Under the pieces are notes generated by a model, which saw nothing but the letters and a program-made list of their open reading frames with translations, was not told where the DNA came from and ran no database searches. Shown piece after piece: positions 7,636-16,475 of a DNA stretch of 64,000 nt. Where the stretch lies: the NCBI GenBank assembly GCA_014650475.1, contig BMVA01000006.1, positions 310,001-374,000 on the forward strand, given 5' to 3'. Made by a program: the position numbers and the translations under genes. Source of the DNA: Streptomyces albogriseolus (GTDB lineage: Bacteria > Actinomycetota > Actinomycetes > Streptomycetales > Streptomycetaceae). Every line of letters starts with the position of its first letter. Position 1 is the first letter of the stretch.

Positions 7636-10600
7636 ATGGGTTCCCGGAAGGACGGCCCGCTGTACCGGTGCGCGGATACTGCGCTGGTGCGCGCCGCCCG
7701 TTCCTCGAGGCTGCGGCTTCCCGCGTGGCCGGACCTCACCGACGACACCCCGGACTGCGAGGTGCGGTGGCAGACGTGGCTGCGCGACGTCTGGTCGCTG
7801 TCCGAGGCCGCCGACTCCATCGAGCAGGCCAGCCCTCTGCTCGCGCAGCAGGTTCAGACCCTGTGCTCGGTGGCCAGTCCCGAGACCCGTCAGTTGCGCC
7901 GCGCAGTGGTGTCGGTCATGCGGTACCTGCTGCGTATGACGGGCCGGGCGACCCCGAACGGTCTGTTCGCCGGTATCGCGCCCGCCTCGTTCGGGGAACG
8001 ACCGGGATGGTCCTGGGGTGAGTGGCATCGACCCGTCATCCGTGCCGACGGCGACTGGATCGCGGACCTGGTCGCCCGTCTGGAAGCAGATCCTGAACTC
8101 CTGCGGCACCTGCATGTGATGGCCAACAACACCATCTTCGTACGGGGCGATCGGCTGATCGTGCCCTACCCGCCCCGTTCATGCCGTACCGACGGCAGCC
8201 CAGCGGCCGAAGTGTCCCTCCGGTACACCAGCGCCGTACGTATCGCCGTTGATGCCACCGTTTCGCCCGTCCCCGTCCATGCGGTGGTCGCACTGATGAG
8301 GAGCGAGTTCCCCGACGTTCCCGCGGACCGGGTGGAAGGGCTCGTCAGCAGCCTCGTCGAACGCGGTGTGCTCATCAGCAGCCTGCACGCGCCCTCTGCC
8401 ACCGTCGACGCCCTGGACCACCTGGTCGAGCAGGCCGAAGCAGCCGCCGCCTCATCAGCCACGGACCTCGTGGCCGACCTGCGGACGGTCCGCGACGCCA
8501 TCGCCCGGCACAACCAGGTACTGGCCCCGGCGGACGGCCGGCACCTGCGTACCGCCTTACGTCGGAAAATGACCGCTTTGAGTAGCGTCAAGGCTCAGCC
8601 GTTCACGCTGGACCTTCGCATGGACTGCTCCCTCACTCTGCCCCCACAGGTTGCCCGCGAGGCGGAGCAGGCCGCCACGGTGCTGGCCCGGCTGAGCGCG
8701 TACCCCTTCGGCACTCCGGCATGGAAGGACTTCCACAACCGATTCTTCGAGCGGTACGGCATCAACTCACTCGTCCCGGTCCGGGACCTGGTGGACCCCG
8801 ATGTCGGCCTCGGGTTCCCGGTCGGATACCGCGATGCGCAACCTGAACAGGGTGAGGCCCTGACCGCCCGTGAACAGCGGCTGCTCTCCCTCGCCCAAGC
8901 GGCCGTCCTCGACGGCCGCGACGAGATCCGCCTGGACGAGGACCTGATCCGCACGTTGACGGTCGGAGATCGCAACGCCCCGCAGGTACCGGCCCACACG
9001 GAGCTGCGCTTTCGAATCCGTGCCGCTTCGCAAGAGGCCCTGGAGAGTGGAGACTTCGTTCTCCACGGCATCGCCCCGTCCCGCGGGATCGGCACCACGA
9101 TCGGCCGCAGCCTGGGGCTGCTCGCATCAGACGATCAGGCCCGCGTGGCCGTCATGCTGGAAGAGCTGCCGGTCAACACGCCCGGCGCGGTGCCCACGCA
9201 GGTCTCCTTCACCCCACTCGACCGGGGCGACACCAACGTCACCCGCGTTACAGAACTCCTGCCGGCCGTCATCAGCCTCGCGGAGCACCGTCCGGTCGAC
9301 GCGCGCACCATCCCGCTCGACGACCTCGCCGTGGGCTGCGACCGCCGCAGGCTCTACCTCGTCTCCCTCTCCCGCGCCTGCCTGCTGGACCCCATGACGC
9401 TGCACGCGCTGGACCTGCGCGGCCACACGCCGCCGCTCGCACGCTTCCTCACCGAGATCAGCCGGGCCCAGACCGCCGTCCTGACCGTCTTCCCCTGGGC
9501 GTTCGCTACCGCACTGCCGTACCTGCCGCGGGTGCGCTACGGCCGCGCGATCCTCTCTCCGGCGAGGTGGCGACTGGACCGGTCGGAGCTGCCCGACCGC
9601 CGCGCCTCCTGGGGGGAGTGGCACAAGGCGGCCGACGAGTGGCGTGCACGCCGCCGAGTTCCGGACGAAGTCGCGCTGGCCGAGGGCGACCAGCTTCTGC
9701 CGCTGGACCTCTCCGAGCGCGCGCACCTCGCGCTGCTGCGCGCCCACCTGGACACTCATGAATCGGTGATCTTGACGGAAGCGGAATCCGAGGAAGGCTG
9801 GTTCGACGGACGGTCCCACGAGATCATCGCCCCGATGACGGCCGTCCGCCCGCCGCAGTGGCCGGCCGTCCCTCCCGTCACCGCGGACCAGCTCGTCACC
9901 CGCGACCACGGTCACCTTCCGGGCGCCGCCTCCTGGCTGCTGGTCAAGCTGTACGGGCACGTCGAACGGCAGCCCGAGATCCTTGCCGACCACCTGCCCG
10001 CGCTGCTCGGCCAGTGGAACGAGCCGCCGACCTGGTGGTACATGCGCTACCGCGATCCCCGCTGGCACCTGCGCCTGCGCATCGCGGTCCCCAGCGAGCA
10101 GGACTTCGCCCTCACCGCACAGCGCGTGAGCGCCTGGGCGAACGGACTGCGCCGTGCCGGGCTCCTCGCCGACATGCAGTTCGCGACCTCCTACCCGGAG
10201 ACCGGCCGGTGGGGCCCCGGGCCGCTGATGAGCCTGGCCGAGGACGTCTTCGCCGCTGACTCCCGAGCCCTGGCCGTCCAGTTCGCCCAAAGCTCCCGTC
10301 CGCACCAACAGGCCCTCGCCGCAGCGAACTTCGTCTCCGTCGCCGCCGCCTTCACCGGCAGCACCGCAGTCGGCATGAATTGGCTGATCGCCCACGGCCG
10401 GATCACCGACCCGCGCCCTATGGACCGGACCGTGCGCGGTCAGGCGTTGCGCCTAGCCGACCCGGCCGACGGCTGGGCGGCCCTGCGCGCGGCCCCCGGC
10501 GGCGACGCCATCGCCAGCGCCTGGAGCGAGCGCGACGCGGCCCTGGCCCGCTACCGACAGAAGCTGGACGCGTTCGGTGGCATAGACCTAGACCTCGTTC

Positions 10601-10734
10601 TCGACTCGCTCTTGCACGCCCACCACATCCGCGCCGCCGGCATCGACAAGGACGACGAGCGGATGTGCGTACGGCTGGCCCACGCCGCCGCGATGGCCTG
10701 GACTCACCGAGGAGATCACCATGAATCTGCGTGA
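7636..10734 (+). CDS. Full-length class I lanthipeptide dehydratase (LanB)
   Basis: A 1032-residue LanB, start preceded by agggagg. The glutamylation domain spans about residues 1-700 and includes the RMTGRATPNGLFAG signature near residue 95. The C-terminal elimination (SpaB-C/thiopeptide-type) domain covers about residues 740-1020, with WLLVKLYGHVERQ and WWYMRYRDPRWHLRLRI. LanB uses glutamyl-tRNA(Glu) to activate Ser/Thr of the precursor core, then eliminates glutamate to give dehydro residues. Length is normal for one-piece LanB enzymes. The 3' end overlaps lanC by 14 bases. A second SpaB-C-like domain occurs in the fused protein downstream, so the cluster encodes two. Confidence 0.93.
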   Translation: MGSRKDGPLYRCADTALVRAARSSRLRLPAWPDLTDDTPDCEVRWQTWLRDVWSLSEAADSIEQASPLLAQQVQTLCSVASPETRQLRRAVVSVMRYLLRMTGRATPNGLFAGIAPASFGERPGWSWGEWHRPVIRADGDWIADLVARLEADPELLRHLHVMANNTIFVRGDRLIVPYPPRSCRTDGSPAAEVSLRYTSAVRIAVDATVSPVPVHAVVALMRSEFPDVPADRVEGLVSSLVERGVLISSLHAPSATVDALDHLVEQAEAAAASSATDLVADLRTVRDAIARHNQVLAPADGRHLRTALRRKMTALSSVKAQPFTLDLRMDCSLTLPPQVAREAEQAATVLARLSAYPFGTPAWKDFHNRFFERYGINSLVPVRDLVDPDVGLGFPVGYRDAQPEQGEALTAREQRLLSLAQAAVLDGRDEIRLDEDLIRTLTVGDRNAPQVPAHTELRFRIRAASQEALESGDFVLHGIAPSRGIGTTIGRSLGLLASDDQARVAVMLEELPVNTPGAVPTQVSFTPLDRGDTNVTRVTELLPAVISLAEHRPVDARTIPLDDLAVGCDRRRLYLVSLSRACLLDPMTLHALDLRGHTPPLARFLTEISRAQTAVLTVFPWAFATALPYLPRVRYGRAILSPARWRLDRSELPDRRASWGEWHKAADEWRARRRVPDEVALAEGDQLLPLDLSERAHLALLRAHLDTHESVILTEAESEEGWFDGRSHEIIAPMTAVRPPQWPAVPPVTADQLVTRDHGHLPGAASWLLVKLYGHVERQPEILADHLPALLGQWNEPPTWWYMRYRDPRWHLRLRIAVPSEQDFALTAQRVSAWANGLRRAGLLADMQFATSYPETGRWGPGPLMSLAEDVFAADSRALAVQFAQSSRPHQQALAAANFVSVAAAFTGSTAVGMNWLIAHGRITDPRPMDRTVRGQALRLADPADGWAALRAAPGGDAIASAWSERDAALARYRQKLDAFGGIDLDLVLDSLLHAHHIRAAGIDKDDERMCVRLAHAAAMAWTHRGDHHESA

Positions 10735-11980
10735 AAGCGCGCGGGCAGCCGCCGACACGATCGCCGAGCGGCTTGCCTCGCCGCAGGACGTACGGGAGCT
10801 GCATCACCGCCAGGGCTGGTGGCCGCAGTCGCTCGCGCACGGCGCAGCCGGTGTCGCGCTGCTGCACATCGAGCGGGCCCGCACCGACCAGGGGCCGTGG
10901 CAGCGCGCCCACGACTGGCTCGCCTGCGCCGCAGCCGAACCCGCTGTCGGCGGCCCGGACAGCCACCTCTACTACGGGGCGCCCGCGCTCGCCTTCGCCC
11001 TGCACGCCGCCGCCGACCGCCCCGGACGCTACGCCCGCGCCCTGGACACCCTCGACCGGTACGTCACGAAGGCGATCCGGGACCGGCTCGCGGACGCCCA
11101 CGCACGCATGGACCGCGGCGAGATGCCCGCGCTGGCGGAGTTCGACGCGATCCGCGGCCTGAGCGGGCTGGGCGGGCTCCTGCTGCACCGCGACGTCCAT
11201 ACCGGCGTCGTCCGCGAGATCCTGACCTACCTGGTCCGCCTGACCGAGCCGGTCAAGCAGGACGGGGAAGTTCTGCCCGGCTGGTGGAGCTCCCTAGCTC
11301 CCTCCGGCACGATCTCCCCGGAGTATCCGGAAGGGCACGCCAATAACGGCGTCGCCCACGGCATCGGCGGCCCCCTCGCTGTGCTCTCCCTCGCAGCCCG
11401 CCGCAGCGTCACCGTCGAGGGCCACCTCGACGCGATCACCCGCATCCTGGCCTGGCTCGACCACTGGCAGCAGGACGGCCCCGCCGGCCCGTGGTGGCCG
11501 TACTGGATCACCCGTGAGCAACTACGCTCCGGCACGATCGGCCCCGGACCATCCCGGCCGTCCTGGTGCTACGGCACCGCAGGATTCGCCCGCGCCCAGC
11601 AGCTCGCCGCCCTCGCCCTCAAGGACCCGGCGCGCCAACACGCCGCCGAATTCGCCCTCCTGCGCGCCATGACCGACCCCGGACAACTCGACGCGACCGT
11701 GGACGTCTCCCTGTGCCACGGCTTCGCCGGCCTGGCGCACATCACACAACTCGCTGCCACCGACGCCCTCACTCCCGGCCTCACCGAATGCCTGCCCCGG
11801 CTCCTGGCACCAATCACCGACACCACGCCCGGCGCCCTGGCGGACTCCCTGATCAACCCTCCCAGCGGCGGCGACATCGGACTCCTCGAAGGCGCCGCCG
11901 GCACCGCCCTCGCCCTGCACTCCTTCCACACCGGAACGCCGTCCGCGTCCGGGTGGGACACCTGCTTCCTGATCAACTAG
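10721..11980 (+). CDS. Lanthipeptide cyclase (LanC)
   Basis: A 419-residue LanC. It adds Cys thiols to dehydro residues to form lanthionine or methyllanthionine rings. Zinc ligands are visible as Cys283 (WCYG), Cys332 and His333 (CHGFAG), and the conserved His213 of AHGIGGPLAVL is present, so the enzyme looks active. The start lies inside the end of lanB with a ggagatcacc site, which indicates translational coupling of dehydratase and cyclase. Length is typical. Confidence 0.92.
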   Translation: MNLRESARAAADTIAERLASPQDVRELHHRQGWWPQSLAHGAAGVALLHIERARTDQGPWQRAHDWLACAAAEPAVGGPDSHLYYGAPALAFALHAAADRPGRYARALDTLDRYVTKAIRDRLADAHARMDRGEMPALAEFDAIRGLSGLGGLLLHRDVHTGVVREILTYLVRLTEPVKQDGEVLPGWWSSLAPSGTISPEYPEGHANNGVAHGIGGPLAVLSLAARRSVTVEGHLDAITRILAWLDHWQQDGPAGPWWPYWITREQLRSGTIGPGPSRPSWCYGTAGFARAQQLAALALKDPARQHAAEFALLRAMTDPGQLDATVDVSLCHGFAGLAHITQLAATDALTPGLTECLPRLLAPITDTTPGALADSLINPPSGGDIGLLEGAAGTALALHSFHTGTPSASGWDTCFLIN

Positions 11981-11998
11981 CCGACGAGAAGAGGAAAC

Positions 11999-14089
11999 AT
12001 GGCAGCGGACGAATGGCCGCAACGCCTCATCCGGTTCACCGACTGGAGCCGCGCGGAGGCCACCGCCGTGGAGCATCTGCTCCCAGTGCTGATCGCCCAG
12101 GAGTCGGAACTGACCCAGTGGTCATTCCTGCGAAAGTTCCCCTGGTGGCGGTTGCGGTACCGGGCCGCGGGCCCGGACACGGCGAAGGCCCTGGACGCTG
12201 CCCTGGACGAGCTGGTCGACGCCGGCGTCCTCGCTTCCTGGACGCGAGGCATCTACGAGCCGGAAGAGACAGCCTTCGGCGGCCCCGCCGCGATGAAGAT
12301 CGCCCACACTCTGTTCCACTACGACAGCCGTCACCTGCTGGAGGAGGCGGCCCGCCAGCAGGCAGTCACCGGTCCCCAGCTCGGCCGCCGCGAGCTGGCG
12401 GTGCTCCTGCTCAGCGTGGCGATGCGCGCGGCGGGTCTCGACTGGTACGAGCAGGGCGACGTCTGGGCGAGGATCGCGGCCGAGCGCCCCGGCGACGACA
12501 TCCGCACCCTGCAACGGCACCGGGCCGCTGTCCACCGGTTGATGACCACCGACGTCAGCACCACCAGCCGCAGCGTCACCCAGGGCCGACTCGCGCCGCT
12601 GGCCGAGTGGATAGCCACGTTCGAGTGGCTTGGCCAGCAGCTCGCAGACCTCAACCGTCAGGGCCGCCTGGAACGAGGGTTGCGGGCCGTGATCGCCCAC
12701 CACGGCATCTTCCACTTCAACCGCCTGGGCCTCCCCGCCCAGGACCAGCGCACCTTGTCAACACTCGCGAAAGAGGTAGTCATGGGAACGAGCGACAACA
12801 CCGCGTCCACCCGAGCTGAGGGGACGGCGAGCACTACGGTCAACGGGGTGAACAGTGACACCATCGAAGCCCCCTCCGCAGACCGTCTGCGCGCCCAGCT
12901 GATCGACCACCTGGTCGAGACCGGGTGCGTGCGCACGCCCCGGGTGGAGGAGGCCATGCGGACCGTACCCCGCCACCTCTTCGTCCCCAACGCCCCCCTG
13001 GAAAAGGCGTACGGCAACACACCCGTGGACACGAAGTTCGACGGATCCGGCCGCTCCATCAGCTGCGCCTCCCAGCCCGACATCGTCGCCATGATGCTGG
13101 AACAACTCGACGTCCAGCCCGGCCAGAAGATCCTGGAGCTGGGGGCCGGCACCGGCTTCAACGCCGGACTCCTCGGCTACCTCGTCGGCGAGACGGGACA
13201 CGTCACCACGATCGACGTGGACGAGGACATCGTGGACGGAGCGCGCGGCGGGCTGGCCGCCGCCGGCATCCACAACGTCGAAGTGGTTCTCGGAGACGGA
13301 GCCGTGGGCCACGCCTCCAACGCGCCGTACGACCGGATCGAAGCCACCGTTGGCGCCCACGGCGTTCCGCACGCCTGGCTCGACCAGCTCGCCCCAGGTG
13401 GACGACTCCTCACGCCACTACGCCTGCGCGGCAGCGTCTCCCGCTCGATCGCCTTCGAGAACCAGGACGGAGCCTGGCGCAGCGTCGGCAGCCAGATGAA
13501 CACGTTCATGCCGCTGCGCAGGGGCATCGCCGACGACCCGCGCGTCTTCGTTCCCCTGGACACCGACAACACCGTCACGCTCGTGACCAACGGAGACCAG
13601 AAGGTCGACGCGGACGCCCTGCGCGACATCTTCCGCCAGCCGCGCGCCGAGGCGTGGACGGACGTCACCTTCCGGGGCCCGGAATCGGCGGAGTACCTGG
13701 AGCTGTGGCTCGCCTGCGCCATGCCGAACGGCCTGAGCCGGATGCCCGCCAACAACGAGGCCATCGAGAAGGGCCTGGTCACCGCGCCCTACCCGTCCTC
13801 GACCGCGGTCTTCGAGGGTGGCACGCTCACCTACCTCACCCGGCGCCCCTACGCGAAGAAGGCCCCCGATGGCGCCACCCTGTACGAGTTCGGCGTCATC
13901 GGCCACGGCCCTGACGCCGAAGCCCTCGCCTCGGACGTCGCGGACCAGGTCCGCACCTGGAACCAGGGCTTCCGGGCGCTCGACGTCGGGTTCGAAATCC
14001 AACCACTCGACGCGACCCCGCTCGCCCCGAAGCCTGGCCGCTTCACCTTCGACAACCCACTGAACCGCATCGTCATCGAATGGCAGTGA
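11999..14089 (+). CDS. SpaB-C-like domain fused to FxLD-system isoaspartyl-type methyltransferase
   Basis: A 696-residue two-domain protein. Residues 1-255 resemble the thiopeptide/LanB C-terminal elimination domain (WSFLRKFPWWRLRYRAAG, and FHFNRLGLPAQDQ at the end). A low-complexity linker of about 40 residues follows. From about residue 295 it is a protein-L-isoaspartate O-methyltransferase relative of the lanthipeptide 'FxLD system' type: VPRHLFVP, the SAM loop LELGAGTGFNAG (GAGTG at 382-386) and APGGRLLTPL. Characterised relatives methylate Asp in lanthipeptides, giving aspartimide or isoaspartate. An in-frame ATG at 12782, with aaagagg a few bases before it, could also start a free methyltransferase. 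Confidence 0.85.
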   Translation: MAADEWPQRLIRFTDWSRAEATAVEHLLPVLIAQESELTQWSFLRKFPWWRLRYRAAGPDTAKALDAALDELVDAGVLASWTRGIYEPEETAFGGPAAMKIAHTLFHYDSRHLLEEAARQQAVTGPQLGRRELAVLLLSVAMRAAGLDWYEQGDVWARIAAERPGDDIRTLQRHRAAVHRLMTTDVSTTSRSVTQGRLAPLAEWIATFEWLGQQLADLNRQGRLERGLRAVIAHHGIFHFNRLGLPAQDQRTLSTLAKEVVMGTSDNTASTRAEGTASTTVNGVNSDTIEAPSADRLRAQLIDHLVETGCVRTPRVEEAMRTVPRHLFVPNAPLEKAYGNTPVDTKFDGSGRSISCASQPDIVAMMLEQLDVQPGQKILELGAGTGFNAGLLGYLVGETGHVTTIDVDEDIVDGARGGLAAAGIHNVEVVLGDGAVGHASNAPYDRIEATVGAHGVPHAWLDQLAPGGRLLTPLRLRGSVSRSIAFENQDGAWRSVGSQMNTFMPLRRGIADDPRVFVPLDTDNTVTLVTNGDQKVDADALRDIFRQPRAEAWTDVTFRGPESAEYLELWLACAMPNGLSRMPANNEAIEKGLVTAPYPSSTAVFEGGTLTYLTRRPYAKKAPDGATLYEFGVIGHGPDAEALASDVADQVRTWNQGFRALDVGFEIQPLDATPLAPKPGRFTFDNPLNRIVIEWQ

Positions 14090-14090
14090 C

Positions 14091-15200
14091 ATGGACGTCA
14101 GCCAGATAGCGAAGCGGTTCCCGCTCGTTGCCCGTCCACGTCCAGCGTGCCCGCCCCTCGCTGAACGCATCCGCGAAATCACCGACCTCGCTGCCGCCGC
14201 CGAGCGCGACGGCAACGTGACCTCCGCAACCGTCGCCCTGAACAAGGCGGCACTGATCGCAAGCGACTGCGGCATGCCGGACCTGGCACGCTCTCTGTGC
14301 TGGCGCCACGCCGAGGCCGTCCTGCGCGCCCAGCCCCTGGGCGCGCAGGAAGCCCGGTACGCCCTGGAACCCCTGGTCAACCTGGCCCGACTGCGCATCC
14401 GCGACGGCGACGGGACTGGCGCGTATCATCTGCTCGATTCCCTGAACCGAGCAGTCAGATCGAAGACGGAAGCGGTCATCGACGACCGCGCCACGTCCTT
14501 CCAGCGCCTCACGAAGTCGGCTTCTGACCATCAACAGGTATGCCAATGGCTGTGGGCCGTACTCCTCGGCGACGGAACCCGTGCCCTCGTCGCAGCAGGT
14601 GAATGGGACTACGCCCGGGCGCACAGTAGGCAACACCGGGGCGTGGGACAGCGCCTCTTCGACGGGCGCCAAGTCGAGGTGCTCGTCCGCTGCCTCGGCG
14701 AGCAGCCCAGCGACGCGTTGAAGTTCCTACACGAGAGCACCCTGGTGGAGCCATGGGAGCACGCCGTCGCGGCAGCCCTTGCCGTCCTCTGCCACAGGGC
14801 AGCCGAGGAGCAGCCAGTCGAGCCGATCAACAAGATGGTGCAGCACTACCTGGCTCTCGACTCGGCCCCCGACCTTGCCGTCTTCCGCTCTCGTGTAGGA
14901 CTAGTTGTGCTCGACCTCTCCCCAGAGTCCCGACAAGCCGAATTGATGCGCCGCCTCACCAGCGAAGCGACGACGCATCCCGACGGGTACATCGCACGAG
15001 ACGTCCTGGCCCACTCTGTGTGCCGCGAAGGGCTGAGCCAGGACGAGCGCAGAACGCTCTCCACTGCAGTCGCCTCCGCCGGCCTCGGACGGGGCAGCAT
15101 CCCCGACCCTCTGGATCAGGCCATACGGGACGCTTCAACAGTCGCAGCGGATGTCTGGCAACGCCACGCTAGCTGCCGAGCTAACGCCTGGCCCGCATGA
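14091..15200 (+). CDS. Hypothetical helical-repeat protein of the lanthipeptide cluster
   Basis: A 369-residue protein whose ATG starts one base after the previous stop codon. It is rich in alpha-helical, TPR-like segments (AERDGNVTSATVALNKAALIASDCGMPDLARSL; LNRAVRSKTEAVIDDRATSF), with no catalytic motif, signal peptide or membrane segment that I can see. The close spacing indicates co-expression with the methyltransferase fusion, so a scaffold or regulatory role in the peptide pathway is possible, but I do not recognise a characterised family. Confidence 0.6.
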   Translation: MDVSQIAKRFPLVARPRPACPPLAERIREITDLAAAAERDGNVTSATVALNKAALIASDCGMPDLARSLCWRHAEAVLRAQPLGAQEARYALEPLVNLARLRIRDGDGTGAYHLLDSLNRAVRSKTEAVIDDRATSFQRLTKSASDHQQVCQWLWAVLLGDGTRALVAAGEWDYARAHSRQHRGVGQRLFDGRQVEVLVRCLGEQPSDALKFLHESTLVEPWEHAVAAALAVLCHRAAEEQPVEPINKMVQHYLALDSAPDLAVFRSRVGLVVLDLSPESRQAELMRRLTSEATTHPDGYIARDVLAHSVCREGLSQDERRTLSTAVASAGLGRGSIPDPLDQAIRDASTVAADVWQRHASCRANAWPA

Positions 15201-15287
15201 CCGGCACCCCGAGCGGCGCACCCCGTCGTATGTCCACTGCAACCGCGGTTGGCCGTGCGAACACGACGCGAATCAACAGGAGTTCTC

Positions 15288-15776
15288 GTGAACGAGATGC
15301 GGCCCAGCGAGCAGATGCGCAAACTCGGCGTAGTCCAGGAAGGCGCCTCCGTCCTTACCGAGCCAGCACGCCCCTTCTCACTCCCTGCCGAACGTCAGGC
15401 CGCCGAGCAAGCCGTGGAAAGCCTGTTCACCTCCATGGCGCGCATCGCAGGCGTCCACACGTTCGCCAAGGGCATGGGCATTGCAGCCCCACAGATCGGC
15501 ATCCGCCGGGCCGCGGCCGTCGTCCAGCCCGCCGAGCCAGGAGCGGGCGCGATCGTACTGCTCAACCCCCGGGTCATCGCCGCCTCGCAGGAGACCGACG
15601 ACCAGTACGAGGGATGCCTGAGCTTCTTCGACGTACGCGGCCTCGCCCGTCTGGTCCACCACGAGATCGACCACCTCGACGGCCACCTGTACACAGCCCG
15701 GATGCGCCCCGGAGTGCAGCCCATCTCCGTGACCGAGTACCGGCAGACCGGACGGGCCTGGTCCTACGAGCACTGA
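15288..15776 (+). CDS. Peptide deformylase-like protein with an internal deletion
   Basis: A 162-residue protein. GTG 15288 is chosen because of the acaggag site upstream. All three deformylase motifs are present: GMGIAAPQIG (GxGxAAPQ), EGCLS, and HHEIDHLDG (HExDH), which together bind the metal and remove formyl groups from N-terminal Met. However, only about a dozen residues (FFDVRGLARLV) separate EGCLS from HEIDH, where normal deformylases have roughly 35-45. That span normally contains several strands beside the active site. An in-frame deletion, perhaps between repeated 'cggcctcg'-like bases, is likely, so the enzyme is probably inactive or altered. About 88 bases separate it from the preceding gene. 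Confidence 0.75.
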   Translation: MNEMRPSEQMRKLGVVQEGASVLTEPARPFSLPAERQAAEQAVESLFTSMARIAGVHTFAKGMGIAAPQIGIRRAAAVVQPAEPGAGAIVLLNPRVIAASQETDDQYEGCLSFFDVRGLARLVHHEIDHLDGHLYTARMRPGVQPISVTEYRQTGRAWSYEH

Positions 15777-15881
15777 AACCCAATCCTGCCGGCCCGCGAG
15801 CTCGGGGATGCAGGGGCCCGAAAGCCGGGTGAGATACCTGGGAGGCGTAGCGGTCGCTCTCAACCACGCCCCTCCTTCGGA

Positions 15882-16475
15882 TCAGCGCGCCAGGTGGAAG
15901 ACGGCTGCGGCCACGATGGTGCCGAGGATGGTGCCTGCGATCACTTGGTTGCGTGTGTGGTCCCGCAGCTCGACGCGGGACCAGCCGACGACGACGACCA
16001 ACAGGAAGCCAAGGGCCATCCACGGGCCGTAGGTCTGCACGAGCATCGCGCAGGCACCTGCGGACACGGCCTGGTGGACGGAGATCTTCCAGGCGAAGGT
16101 GATCGCGGTGAGAATCGCGAGCGTCACGAGCATCGAGACGATGAGGGCAACCATGGTGCGCGGCGCCCCCGCGACAAGCATCAGGACGATGCCAGTGGCT
16201 ACGGAGAGCAGGATGACGGCCATCACGACTAGCCGTGCTGGCTTCGCTCCGACGTGTCTGTCGCCCCAGTGACCCTTGCGAATGCCGTACTTGATGAAGG
16301 TGATCGGGATGACGGCCGCGAAGAGGGCGCCGACCACACCCCAAGCAACACCTGTCCATTTTGCGGTGTGCCAGCCGACCAGCAGCGTGACAGCGATGAT
16401 CCAGTTCTTCGGCTCAAGCCAGTCTGTAATGCGGCGGGCCAGCCGCGACTCGCCGGGGCGGACATCAGTTGCCAT
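15882..16475 (-). CDS. PAP2-like membrane phosphatase
   Basis: A 197-residue protein with about five membrane helices. The C-terminal motif WSRVELRDHTRNQVIAG matches the PAP2 superfamily SRxxxxxH block, and KISVHQAVSAG resembles the preceding motif, although the classic KxxxxxxRP stretch is weak. It may remove phosphate from a lipid carrier. The start overlaps the end of the upstream membrane protein gene by 11 bases. The same four-gene order (XRE regulator, ImmA-like, MAB_1171c-like, PAP2-like) recurs in Streptomyces, so the four probably act together. Confidence 0.7.
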   Translation of the reverse strand: MATDVRPGESRLARRITDWLEPKNWIIAVTLLVGWHTAKWTGVAWGVVGALFAAVIPITFIKYGIRKGHWGDRHVGAKPARLVVMAVILLSVATGIVLMLVAGAPRTMVALIVSMLVTLAILTAITFAWKISVHQAVSAGACAMLVQTYGPWMALGFLLVVVVGWSRVELRDHTRNQVIAGTILGTIVAAAVFHLAR

